A DNA stretch of 64,000 nucleotides. It comes from Halomicrobium zhouii (GTDB lineage Archaea; Halobacteriota; Halobacteria; Halobacteriales; Haloarculaceae). The stretch spans positions 992,001-1,056,000 of the forward strand of contig NZ_FOZK01000001.1 in NCBI RefSeq assembly GCF_900114435.1. The letters run 5' to 3'. The translations under genes and the position numbers were made by a program. Numbering within the stretch: position 1 is the first letter of the stretch; each line of letters opens with the position of its first letter. The notes under the pieces are model-generated. The model had not been told where the DNA came from. It made no database searches and saw only the letters and a program-made list of their open reading frames with translations. Shown piece after piece: positions 50,381-58,591 of this stretch.

Positions 50381-50417
50381 CCGGTAGTATTTCTCGGTCG
50401 CCGGGTGAGGTCGCTCC

Positions 50418-51752
50418 ATGGACCGCCGCCGCTATCTGACGCTCACCAGCACCCTCCTGGCCGGCTCTCTCGCCGGCTTTCTCTCGGAGGCGAACCCCGC
50501 GCCTCCCGTCGACGCGGAGGCGCAATCGACGCCAGGCGTCGACCCGGACGTCGACGACGAACAATTGAGCGAACTGGTCGCCGGTGCGAACGCGCTCGCG
50601 TTCGACCTGTTCGACGGACTCCAGGCCCAGGGCGAGGACGGGAACCTGCTCGTCTCGCCGACGAGCGTCACGACGGCGCTGGCGATGACCTACGCCGGGG
50701 CCGAAGGCGATACTCGTTCCCAGATGCGCGAGACGCTCCGGTACACGCTGGACGACGAGACGCTCCACGAGGGGTTCAACGCCCTCCAGCGGACGCTCGA
50801 CGGACGGGGCGAGGACGTGGACGAAGCGGACCTCGACCGGGAGTACGACGAGGACGACGACCCGGTTCCGTTCCAGCTCGACCTGACGAACGCCGTCTGG
50901 GGCCAGGAGAGGGTTCCGTTCAGCGAGGCGTACCTGTCGACACTCGCCGACCACTATGGCGGCGGGTTCAACGAGGTCGACTTCTCCGAGGACCCCGACG
51001 GCGTCAGGCAGGGGATCAACGACTGGGTCGGGGACCAGACCGAGGACCGCATCGACGAGCTACTGCCGGCCGGATCGCTTCGCGCACAGACGCGGCTCGT
51101 CCTCACCAACGCCATCTACTTCATGGCAAACTGGCAGTACCCGTTCGAGGAAAATTACACCGAGCCGGCGGCGTTCACCGCGCTGGACGGTTCGACGGAC
51201 GAGGTGCCGATGATGTCCCAGGACCAGGCGTTCCCCGTCGCCGAGGTGGACGGCGCCCGCGCCGTCGACCTTCCGTACGTCGGCGGAGACGTCTCGATGC
51301 TCGTGATCCTCCCGCCGGAGGGCGAGTTCGAGTCTTACGAGTCGGAATTCGACGCCGACGAACTGAATCGCATCGTGGACGCCCTCGAAGAGCGACGTGG
51401 GATTGTCAGGCTCCCCCGGTTCGCCTTCGACTCGTCCTTCCAACTCAAACCGGCGCTCTCGGCGATGGGGATGCCCGACGCGTTCGACCGGGGAGCCGCG
51501 GACTTCTCGGGGATGACGGAGGGGACGAAGGACAACGGCCTGCACGTCGACGAGGTGTACCACGACACGAATATTGCAGTCGACGAGATGGGGACCGAGG
51601 CAGCCGCGGCCACCGCCGTCGTGATAAACTACGTCTCGGCCCCACCGACGGTGCTCGAAGCCGACCGCCCCTTCCTCTTCGTGATCCGTGACCGACCGAC
51701 GGGGACGGTGCTGTTCGTGGGACGGGTCGTCGACGCCGGGGCAGCCCAGTAG
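50418..51752 (+). CDS. Serpin (serine protease inhibitor), exported
   Basis: A 444-residue serpin. A Tat-like start (MDRRRYLTLTSTLLAGSLAG) is followed by the serpin fold about 50-440. Hallmarks: NLLVSPTSVTTALAMTYAGAEG (near 76-97), LVLTNAIYFMANWQYPF, PRFAFDSSFQLKPAL, and the C-terminal ADRPFLFVIRDRPTGTVLFVGRV. The reactive-centre hinge GTEAAAATA starts at residue 392, so the inhibitory type is expected. Counting from the hinge, the scissile bond should lie around Tyr405-Ser407, which suits chymotrypsin/subtilisin-like targets. A subtilisin in the same window (24762) is a conceivable partner. Serpins are uncommon in archaea. The palindrome upstream hints at shared control. Confidence 0.93.
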   Translation: MDRRRYLTLTSTLLAGSLAGFLSEANPAPPVDAEAQSTPGVDPDVDDEQLSELVAGANALAFDLFDGLQAQGEDGNLLVSPTSVTTALAMTYAGAEGDTRSQMRETLRYTLDDETLHEGFNALQRTLDGRGEDVDEADLDREYDEDDDPVPFQLDLTNAVWGQERVPFSEAYLSTLADHYGGGFNEVDFSEDPDGVRQGINDWVGDQTEDRIDELLPAGSLRAQTRLVLTNAIYFMANWQYPFEENYTEPAAFTALDGSTDEVPMMSQDQAFPVAEVDGARAVDLPYVGGDVSMLVILPPEGEFESYESEFDADELNRIVDALEERRGIVRLPRFAFDSSFQLKPALSAMGMPDAFDRGAADFSGMTEGTKDNGLHVDEVYHDTNIAVDEMGTEAAAATAVVINYVSAPPTVLEADRPFLFVIRDRPTGTVLFVGRVVDAGAAQ

Positions 51753-51759
51753 CGGTCGC

Positions 51760-52398
51760 CTACGTCACCTGTCCGCTCGCCAGCCGCAGGTAGCCGCCGG
51801 CCAGCGTCCGTTCGCGGTAGTCGGTCGTCCGCGCCGCCAGCGCCTCCAGGCCGGCGTCGACCCGGCGGTCGTGGCTGCTCGCGACGTCGCGCACGCGAGA
51901 CTTGTCCGTCGACGAAAGCCAGACGAACGCGCGGTAGCCGGCGTTGACGGGCCGGGCCCACGCTCGCTCGCTGCGGGTGAAGTGCAACAGCGCGACGCGG
52001 CCGCTGGGGCGGACCAGGTCGCACCACCGGTCGACGACCGCGCCGGGATCGGTGAACATCGCGACGACGAAGGTGCCGAGCAGGCCGTCGACAGGTTCCG
52101 AGAGCGGCGGTCGCGCGGCGTCGGCCTGCAGCAGGTCGGCGTCGCCGCGCCCGCGTGCGCGTTCGAGCATCTCACGGGTCACGTCCAGACCGACGACGCG
52201 GCCATCGGGGCCGACGCGTTCGCGGAGGTGCGGGAGGTTCGCGCCGGTGCCACACCCCATCTCCACTGCCAGGTCGCCACGAGCAAGTCCGAGTTCGCCG
52301 GCGGCGCTCTCTCGCCACGAACTCACGCCCGGGAGGGTCGCCAGGACGTCGTAGAGGCGGGCCCAGCGGCCGTAGAACGCCCGGGTCGCGTCGCTCAT
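51760..52398 (-). CDS. Class I SAM-dependent methyltransferase
   Basis: A 212-residue methyltransferase of the Methyltransf_11/25 type. AVEMGCGTGANLPHLRERVG (motif I, about 38-57), VVGLDVTREMLERARGRG (about 63-80), LLQADAARPPL and VDGLLGTFVVAMFTDPGAVVDRW (about 97-119) are in order. It starts one base after the stop of thiR (52399), so it is translationally coupled with it. Substrate unknown; a ubiquinone/menaquinone-type methyltransferase resemblance is only general. Confidence 0.87.
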   Translation of the reverse strand: MSDATRAFYGRWARLYDVLATLPGVSSWRESAAGELGLARGDLAVEMGCGTGANLPHLRERVGPDGRVVGLDVTREMLERARGRGDADLLQADAARPPLSEPVDGLLGTFVVAMFTDPGAVVDRWCDLVRPSGRVALLHFTRSERAWARPVNAGYRAFVWLSSTDKSRVRDVASSHDRRVDAGLEALAARTTDYRERTLAGGYLRLASGQVT

Positions 52399-53298
52399 CT
52401 ACACGAGGTCGCGGACCGTCTCGGCGACGGCCCGGGCGTCGGCGCCGAGGACGTAGACGATGGGCTCGACGCCGAAGCCGCCGGTCTGGTAGAGGACGTC
52501 GGCGTCGGGGTCGTCGGCCAGCGCGTCGCCGACAGCGGTCTGCAGGTCGGTAGTCTCGCCGTCGAACTCGACGGCGGTGTGGCCCGTCGATTCGAGGTCT
52601 TCGACCAGTTCTTCGTCGTAGTGGACGTTCACCGTCGCCAGCGCGTCGTTGCCGGCCGCCCGGGCGGCCAGCAGCACGCTCGCGACGTGGGCGCTGACGC
52701 CGAACTCGGGTTCGGCCGGAATCGTCGCCCGCCCCTTCACGTCGACGATGCGGCCCGGCACGCCCGCCACGTCGTCGACGCCGTCGGCGTCGGGCAGCGC
52801 CTGGACCAGGTTCGAGCCGACGGCGGGGATGAGCCCGGTGAAGCCGCTGGTGTTCTCGACGACGCGGAGGCCCTGCCGGACGTCGGAGAGCGTTCGCTCG
52901 GCCTGGCGCATGCGGCTGTCCGCGTCGTGGACGGCGAACTCGCCCTCGTAGTCGGCGAGTTCGGGCACCGCTTCCTCGTGCAACTGGGCGAGCAGGCCGC
53001 CGTGTTCGAGTTCCCGGACGAACACCTCCGTCTCGACCAGCGCCTGGACGGGCGTCACGTCGCCGCTGGCCAGCCCCTCGGCGAGGCGCTCGACCAGGTC
53101 CTGGAGGGGCTTGTCCTCGAGCAGTCGCTGGTTCCGCTCGACGTCGCCGTGGACGTACTTCGAGACGGCGCTCTGGCTGATCCCCAGCAGGTCGGCGACC
53201 TCGGACTGGGTGAGACTGCGTTCTCGCAACTCCTCGGCGAGCATCGACCGGAACGTCGGGAGGAACTCGTCCACGACGACTTCTTCGATGAAGTGCAT
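52399..53298 (-). CDS. thiR: HTH-ThiN regulator ThiR
   Basis: A 299-residue protein. The N-terminal Cro/C1-type HTH is about 20-60 (SLTQSEVADLLGISQSAVSKYVHG). A helical linker about 60-130 follows, then a C-terminal ThiN domain about 130-298 (GLIPAVGSNLVQALPDADGVDDVAGVPGRIVD, ARATIPAEPEFGVSAHVASVLLAA and DVLYQTGGFGVEPIVYVLG regions). In archaea this fusion is ThiR, a repressor that senses thiamine phosphate through ThiN and controls thiamine genes. Here it sits over a methyltransferase gene that follows immediately, and no other thi gene is nearby. Confidence 0.88.
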   Translation of the reverse strand: MHFIEEVVVDEFLPTFRSMLAEELRERSLTQSEVADLLGISQSAVSKYVHGDVERNQRLLEDKPLQDLVERLAEGLASGDVTPVQALVETEVFVRELEHGGLLAQLHEEAVPELADYEGEFAVHDADSRMRQAERTLSDVRQGLRVVENTSGFTGLIPAVGSNLVQALPDADGVDDVAGVPGRIVDVKGRATIPAEPEFGVSAHVASVLLAARAAGNDALATVNVHYDEELVEDLESTGHTAVEFDGETTDLQTAVGDALADDPDADVLYQTGGFGVEPIVYVLGADARAVAETVRDLV

Positions 53299-53378
53299 GG
53301 GTGGCTACTGATCCCCGCCAAATTCTACATCGTTTCTCGGCGACGTGATGCCCGAGCGCTCACAGTGTTCGCGCTCCG

Positions 53379-53966
53379 TCATTGGTCGCCTCCGAACTCC
53401 CTGTCGCCCTGTATCTTCGACGCCTGCGGCCCCCGCTGGTCCTGGTACTTCGACCCGCGCTCGCTCCCGTAGGGGCGGTCGGCGGGGGTCTTGAGTTCCG
53501 TGAACGTGAGCTGCGAGATGCGCATGCCGGGCGTGAGCGCAACGGGTGCCGTGCCCAGGTTCGAGAGTTCGAGGGTGATCTGGCCCTTGTAACCGGGGTC
53601 GCACAGACCGGCAGTCGCGTGCACGACGATTGCCAGGCGACCCAGCGACGAGCGGCCCTCGACGTGAGCGATGAGGTCGTCGGGAATCTCGACGCGCTCG
53701 TGGGTCGTCCCGAGCACGAAGTCGCCGGGATGGAGGATGTACTCGCCGTCCTCGTCGACGACGGTCTTCTCGGTGTACTCCCCGGTCTCCTGTTCGGAGT
53801 TGGGGTGGATACAGGGGATGTTGGCGTGCTGGAACTCCAGGAACTCCCGCCCCAGCCTGAGGTCGACGCTCGCGGGCTGGACCTGGATGTCGGGGTCCGA
53901 GAGCGGCTCGACGACGAGGTCGCCGTCCTCGAGCCGCCGGAGGATGTCCGCGTCCGAGAGTATCAT
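53379..53966 (-). CDS. dcd: dCTP deaminase
   Basis: A 195-residue dCTP deaminase, which converts dCTP to dUTP in the cytoplasm for dTMP synthesis. Motifs: [21 protein letters not shown] (about 17-37), [54 protein letters not shown] region at about 80-135 with the catalytic Glu in [10 protein letters not shown] and phosphate-binding residues, and [11 protein letters not shown]. The start at 53966 ([11 protein letters not shown]) matches the family. The longer in-frame reading to 54155 is Arg/Pro-rich and runs into a minisatellite. Confidence 0.93.
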   Translation of the reverse strand: MILSDADILRRLEDGDLVVEPLSDPDIQVQPASVDLRLGREFLEFQHANIPCIHPNSEQETGEYTEKTVVDEDGEYILHPGDFVLGTTHERVEIPDDLIAHVEGRSSLGRLAIVVHATAGLCDPGYKGQITLELSNLGTAPVALTPGMRISQLTFTELKTPADRPYGSERGSKYQDQRGPQASKIQGDREFGGDQ

Positions 53967-54042
53967 ACGCCAATCACGGACGGGGGGCAGTGAAAGGTTT
54001 CCGTTCTCCGGGCTCGGGCGGCGTCGTCGGCGCGACGCGAGG

Positions 54043-54130
54043 GGTCGTCGGGCCGGGGCGTCGGAGTCGTCGGGCCGGGGCGTCGGAGTCGTCGGGCCGG
54101 GGCGTCGGAGTCGTCGGGACCTCGGAGTCG
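54043..54130. repeat. 22-bp GC-rich minisatellite
   Basis: Three near-exact copies of a 22-base unit (GTCGTCGGGCCGGGGCGTCG plus GA), followed by two decayed part-units. It lies between dcd and a response regulator gene. No gene fits. Confidence 0.85.
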
Positions 54131-54165
54131 TCGCTCGCCGATTCACTCGCAGCACGGCACGGCGT

Positions 54166-54630
54166 TCACCTGGGAAACGGTGGGAGGTGTGCGTGGTCGA
54201 ACCAGAACTCCTCGACCGCCTCGGCGAGTTCGACGAAGTTGGCCGGGTCGGTCGGCTTCGTCAGGTAGGCGTTGGCGTCGGCGTCGTAACTCCGCTCGAC
54301 GTCTTCGGGCGCCTCGGAACTCGTGAGCACGACGACCGGGAGCCGTCGCAGGCGTGCGTCGGCCCTGATCGCTTCGAGGATCTCGTGGCCGTCCCTCCCC
54401 GGCAGGTTCAGGTCCAGGAGGACGATGTCCGGGAGGTCGTGGTCGTCCGTCCGCGCGGCGCGCGTCAGTCGTTCGAGCGCGTCGTCACCGTGCTGAACGA
54501 CGGCGATGGCCGTCTCGCCCGGCGTCTCGCTGAACGCCTCTCGGGTGAGACGGACGTCACCGAGGTTGTCCTCGACGAGTAGCACGTCGATCGGTCCGTC
54601 GGTCGTGCGGTTGCTGATCTGTGTCGACAT
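54166..54630 (-). CDS. Stand-alone CheY-like response regulator (Rcp1-type)
   Basis: A 154-residue single receiver domain. Acidic pocket ED in [17 protein letters not shown] (about 17-33), phospho-acceptor Asp in [18 protein letters not shown] near residue 73, Thr/Ser in [12 protein letters not shown] (about 99-110) and Lys in [11 protein letters not shown] near 124. The DVRLTREAF helix and LNLPGRDG are typical of Rcp1-like regulators partnered with phytochrome-type or PAS histidine kinases. No output domain. Its kinase is not adjacent. Confidence 0.9.
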   Translation of the reverse strand: MSTQISNRTTDGPIDVLLVEDNLGDVRLTREAFSETPGETAIAVVQHGDDALERLTRAARTDDHDLPDIVLLDLNLPGRDGHEILEAIRADARLRRLPVVVLTSSEAPEDVERSYDADANAYLTKPTDPANFVELAEAVEEFWFDHAHLPPFPR

Positions 54631-55043
54631 GGTGGCGGAACGAGTGTAGAGAATGTGATGCGCCCGACCGTTCCACCGGCAGGCCCTGCGACGCTGTGAC
54701 GGCGCACAGTGTAACTGAACTCGTCGTGTCTCCCCCTAGTGGTCTCACTCACTTAAGCAGGCGGTGAAACCACTTAGATCCGCCGTCGCTCGCTCGAGGC
54801 CGCGAACCGCGAGTCCGTCGACAGGGGTGCCGGCGACGTCCCCGAGTGCGACGCTCCCTGCTCCACGAGGGATGCAGCGGGCCGGCCGACGACCTGCTCG
54901 TCGGCGAGGTGTCCGTTCGGGGCTTTCAGACCACTCTCCGGGCTCTCTGTGGCGCTCCCCGTGCCCCGACTCCGGTCCGGGAGAACCCGGCGAAAAGCGG
55001 GGGAGAGGCCAGCCCTTTATCCGTGGGACTCCCAGCCGGAGGT
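54631..55043. other. Divergent intergenic region (response regulator / pth2)
   Basis: No gene recognised. CCTTTATCC near 55013-55021 is a TATA candidate about 25 bases before the pth2 start. A structured RNA cannot be excluded in the GC-rich part 54780-55000, but no known pattern is visible. Confidence 0.4.
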
Positions 55044-55382
55044 ATGAAGCAGGCCATCGTCGCCAGGTCCGACCTCGGAATGGGGGCGGGTAAACTGGCG
55101 GCACAGGTGGCTCACGCCTCGCTGATGGCCTTCGAGGACGCCGACAGGCAGGCCCGATCCGACTGGAAAGGGCAGGGCCAGAAGAAGGTGGTTCTCAAGG
55201 CCAGCGGGGAGAGCGAACTGTTCCGGCTCGCGGACAAGGCGGAGTCGGAAGGCCTGCCACACGCTATCGTCAGGGACGCCGGCCACACCCAGCTCGAGCC
55301 GGGCACCGTCAGCGCGCTGGCCGTCGGGCCGGCGGCGGACGACCTGGTCGACGCCGTGACCGGCGACCTCTCGCTGTACTGA
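55044..55382 (+). CDS. pth2: Peptidyl-tRNA hydrolase Pth2
   Basis: A 112-residue archaeal/eukaryotic-type peptidyl-tRNA hydrolase that frees stalled peptidyl-tRNA. [30 protein letters not shown] region (about 1-30), [18 protein letters not shown] (about 41-58), [28 protein letters not shown] (about 69-96) and DLSLY end are diagnostic. The start ATG at 55044 has a ribosome site GGAGG directly before it and gives the exact family N-terminus; the longer frame upstream is not protein-like. Its stop is 92 bases before the proteasome alpha start. Confidence 0.94.
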   Translation: MKQAIVARSDLGMGAGKLAAQVAHASLMAFEDADRQARSDWKGQGQKKVVLKASGESELFRLADKAESEGLPHAIVRDAGHTQLEPGTVSALAVGPAADDLVDAVTGDLSLY

Positions 55383-55428
55383 TAGCGGATCGCGCGACCC
55401 GCCGTCTCGCGTGCGACGAGCACACAAG

Positions 55429-55438
55429 GGATATAAAC
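55429..55438 (+). promoter_or_regulatory. TATA box of the proteasome operon
   Basis: GGATATAAAC centred about 40 bases before the ATG at 55475. It would place the transcript start near 55457-55462, giving a short leader. Confidence 0.65.
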
Positions 55439-55474
55439 ACCCATCCCTAACCCAGGGTGAACACCAACGAATCT

Positions 55475-56218
55475 ATGCAAGGACAGAACCAACAGCAGGC
55501 GTATGACCGCGGGATCACTATCTTCTCGCCGGACGGACGTCTCTACCAGGTCGAGTACGCGCGAGAAGCCGTCAAGCGCGGGACCGCCAGCGTCGGCGTC
55601 CGCACCGCGGACGGCGTCGTGTTGGCCGCGGACCGTCACGCCCGCTCGCCGCTGCTCGAACGCGACAGTATCGAGAAGATCCACAAGGCCGACGACCACG
55701 TCGGCATCGCCAGCGCCGGTCACGTCGCCGACGCCCGCAAACTCATCGACCTGGCGCGGCGCCAGGCCCAGGTCGAACAGCTCCGGTACGGCCAGCAGAT
55801 CGGCGTCGAGTCGCTGACCAAGGAGGTCACCGACTTCATCCAGGAGTACACCCAGACCGGTGGCGCGCGCCCCTTCGGCGTGGCGCTGCTGCTCGGCGGT
55901 ATCGAGGACGGCGAACCGCGCCTCTTCGAGACCGACCCCTCCGGGACGCCCTACGAGTGGCAGGCTGTCGCCATCGGCGGCGACCGCGAGGAGATCCAGT
56001 CGTTCCTCGAGGAGGAGTACACCGAGGAGATGGATCTGGAATCCGGCATCGAGCTCGCGCTCGAGGCCCTCGGCTCGGTCAGCGAGGACGGACTCGACGC
56101 GTCCGGCGTCGACATCGCGACCGTTGACGTCGAGTCCGAGCAGTTCACGTCGCTCACCGAGGACGACGTCGCCGAACGCGTCGACGAGTTCGACCTCGAG
56201 GGTGAGGACGATGAGTGA
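55475..56218 (+). CDS. psmA: Proteasome alpha subunit
   Basis: A 247-residue 20S proteasome alpha subunit forming the outer gating rings. AYDRGITIFSPDGRLYQVEYAREAVKRGTASVGV (about 9-42) is the alpha N-terminal signature with the YDR gate motif. HPxL-type RHARSPLL, KIHKADDHVGIASAGHVADARKLID and GGARPFGVALLLGG follow. The start at 55475 (MQGQNQQQ) matches other haloarchaeal PsmA. An in-frame GTG 18 bases upstream is less likely. It overlaps psmB by 8 bases, so the two are co-translated. Confidence 0.95.
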   Translation: MQGQNQQQAYDRGITIFSPDGRLYQVEYAREAVKRGTASVGVRTADGVVLAADRHARSPLLERDSIEKIHKADDHVGIASAGHVADARKLIDLARRQAQVEQLRYGQQIGVESLTKEVTDFIQEYTQTGGARPFGVALLLGGIEDGEPRLFETDPSGTPYEWQAVAIGGDREEIQSFLEEEYTEEMDLESGIELALEALGSVSEDGLDASGVDIATVDVESEQFTSLTEDDVAERVDEFDLEGEDDE

Positions 56219-56906
56219 GTTCACTGAGGACCCGTACGCGCCCGAGCTCGGCTCGTTCGAGGACCTCCCCCAGAACCCGCAGGCCGGCAACGACGAGGAC
56301 ACCGTCAACAAGACGGGGACGACCACCGTCGGCATCGCCGTCGAGGACGGCGTCGTCATCGCGACGGACATGCGCGCCTCGCTGGGCGGCCGGTTCGTCT
56401 CGAACAAGAACGTCCAGAAGGTCGAACAGATCCACCCGACCGGCGCGCTGACCCTCGTGGGCAGCGTCGGCGGCGCCCAGTCGTTCATCCGGACGCTCCG
56501 GTCGGAGGTCGACCTCTACGAGGCCCGGCGCGGCGAGGACATCAGCATCGACGCACTGGCCACGCTCGCGGGCAACTTCGCCCGCGGTGGCCCCTTCTTC
56601 GCCATCAATCCCATCCTCGGCGGCGTCGACGACGAGGGCAGCCACGTCTACAGCATCGACCCCGCCGGCGGCGTCATGAAGGACGACTACACCGTCACCG
56701 GGTCCGGGATGCAACTCGCCTACGGCGTGCTCGAGGGCTCCTACGAGGAGGGGCTCTCGATGGACGAGGCGGAGACGCTCGCGGCCCAGGCCGTCTACGC
56801 GGCCACCGAGCGCGACACCGGCTCCGGCAACGGCGTCTACCTCGCGCTCGTCACCGACGACGGCGTCGACATCACCGGCTACGACGACTTCGACGACGTC
56901 CTGTAG
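56211..56906 (+). CDS. psmB: Proteasome beta subunit
   Basis: A 231-residue catalytic beta subunit. A 36-residue propeptide ends NKTG, and processing exposes the N-terminal nucleophile Thr37 (TTTVGIAVEDGVVIATD). Lys and Asp partners are in the RASLGGRFVSNKNVQKVEQI region. SGSGNGV-type ERDTGSGNGVYLALVTDDGVDI and the GGVMKDDYTVTGSGMQLAYGVLE segment are conserved. Start ATG at 56211 lies within psmA (8-base overlap). PsmA and PsmB form the 20S core; regulatory ATPases are elsewhere. Confidence 0.96.
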   Translation: MSEFTEDPYAPELGSFEDLPQNPQAGNDEDTVNKTGTTTVGIAVEDGVVIATDMRASLGGRFVSNKNVQKVEQIHPTGALTLVGSVGGAQSFIRTLRSEVDLYEARRGEDISIDALATLAGNFARGGPFFAINPILGGVDDEGSHVYSIDPAGGVMKDDYTVTGSGMQLAYGVLEGSYEEGLSMDEAETLAAQAVYAATERDTGSGNGVYLALVTDDGVDITGYDDFDDVL

Positions 56907-57016
56907 GCACCGCTTCCGTCTCGTATTCTCGACGTCCGTTTTCCGCTCGTACGACCGCTGAAGAACAGTGTACAGCGACTGGTATCTGTCGAGTGCCGTC
57001 TGGCACTCGCGTCAGC

Positions 57017-58339
57017 TCACATCCCCGCGACGATACCGGCGACCTCGATGATCCCGGTGTAGAGGACGTACGCCAGGACGAGGACGACGGGGATCCGCAG
57101 TATCCAGATCCACGCCGTCGTCAGGGTCTCGCCGCCGGGCATGCCCTTCTGGAGCTCTTCGCGGGCGCCGCTGGCGTAGAACCAGCCGCCGAAGATGGCC
57201 AGCAGGAGGCCGCCGCCGATCAGGAGGATCCGGTTCGCGATGGCGTCGTACAGCGTGAGGTAGTCGAGGCTCATCGCCGTCGGGACGCCGACGAGGAAGA
57301 TGACCGCCGCGATGGCGACCGTCGCCGGTTTCCGGTCGACGTCGAAGGTGTCGATGGTGAAGGAGACGATCACTTCGAGGATGCTGAAGGCGCTGGTCAG
57401 CGCCGCGAGGAACAGCATCGCGAAGAAGACGAAGCCGACGACCTGTCCGGCGGGGAGGCTGCCGAACGCGCTCGCCAGGCCGACGAACGTGGTCCCGACG
57501 CCGCCGGTGCCCGGGTCGACGCCCTGGGCGAAGAGGAACGGGAACACCGCCAGGCCGGCCAGGATCGCGATCGAGGTGTCGACCACGACGATCAGCAGGC
57601 TGTCGCGGAGCATGTTGCGGTCCTCGCCCAGGTAGGAGGCGTAGGTGATCATCACGCCCATCCCGAGCGAGAGCGTGAAGAAGGCCTGACCGGCGGCGTC
57701 GGGCAGCAGGGCGATGGCGTCACCGACGAGCGTGCTCAGGTCGGGCGAGAGGTAGTAAGCGTACCCCTCGCTCGCGCCCGAGAGCGTCGCGCCGTAGGCC
57801 GCGAGGAGGACCAGGAGGCCGACGACGCTCGGGATCATCACCTTCGCCGCGCGTTCGAGGCCGTCGCGCACGCCGAAGGAGACGATAGCCGCGACGATGG
57901 CCATGAACAGCAGGTCGTAGGCGAGGGCGTTGGTCCCCTCCGCAGCGGAGCCGAAGAACGCCTCGGCGTTACCGGCGTAGCCGCCCGTGAGGCTGCCGAC
58001 CATGTACTGGATGACCCACCCGCCAACGACGCTGTAGTAGGACAGGATCACGAACCCGGCGAGGGCCCCGATCGCCCCGATGAACTTCCAGGTGGGCGCG
58101 CCGATCTCCGGGAACGCGTCCACGACGTTCTGTTTCGACTCCCGTCCGATAACGAACTCGACCAGCATGACGGGGAGCCCGATCACCGCGACCAGGAAGA
58201 GGTACGCGACGAGGAACGCCGCGCCACCCGACTCCGCCGTCAGGAACGGGAATCGCCAGATGTTGCCGAGCCCGACCGCGCTCCCCACCGCGGCCAGGAT
58301 GAAGCCGATGCGTGTCGCCCACGTCTCTCGTATCGCCAT
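57017..58339 (-). CDS. Sodium-dependent transporter, NSS/SNF family
   Basis: A 440-residue LeuT-fold symporter. TM1 has the NSS signature GFILAAVGSAVGLGNIWRFPFL (about 12-33), then RESKQN, with further helices throughout, about 11 in all. TFFTLSLGMGVMITYASYL (about 220-240) is the TM6 region. It should import amino acids or related solutes with sodium. The start at 58339 (MAIRETWATR) is preferred, since the longer reading to 58366 overlaps the TATA-like AAATAATTTTCG (58352-58365). The substrate is unknown. Confidence 0.92.
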   Translation of the reverse strand: MAIRETWATRIGFILAAVGSAVGLGNIWRFPFLTAESGGAAFLVAYLFLVAVIGLPVMLVEFVIGRESKQNVVDAFPEIGAPTWKFIGAIGALAGFVILSYYSVVGGWVIQYMVGSLTGGYAGNAEAFFGSAAEGTNALAYDLLFMAIVAAIVSFGVRDGLERAAKVMIPSVVGLLVLLAAYGATLSGASEGYAYYLSPDLSTLVGDAIALLPDAAGQAFFTLSLGMGVMITYASYLGEDRNMLRDSLLIVVVDTSIAILAGLAVFPFLFAQGVDPGTGGVGTTFVGLASAFGSLPAGQVVGFVFFAMLFLAALTSAFSILEVIVSFTIDTFDVDRKPATVAIAAVIFLVGVPTAMSLDYLTLYDAIANRILLIGGGLLLAIFGGWFYASGAREELQKGMPGGETLTTAWIWILRIPVVLVLAYVLYTGIIEVAGIVAGM

Positions 58340-58591
58340 AGCACCCTGTGGCACACAGACGCACAAATAATTTTCGAGACATATGGCTGAAAACTGATCG
58401 TTCGAGCGCCACTTTATGCCGACAGCGGGCCTCCTACCTCGCTTCCCTCTGGTGTAAAATCCGCTACCTGTTTCGCCACTGCCTGGTCGGTCACCGGTTT
58501 CGTGGTCCCGGACGGAGTCGGTCTCCGGTGCTGGCGCGTCGCTGGCATCGCTACGTCTTTACGCGTTCCGGGGCGACCAACGGACGACAGG

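Noticed and set aside
53967-54155. N-terminal extension of dcd
   Set aside because: Arg/Pro-rich residues translated from a minisatellite; family members start at MILSDAD (53966).
56993-58390. 465-codon Arg/Asp/Glu-rich plus-strand frame
   Set aside because: Antisense shadow of the NSS transporter.
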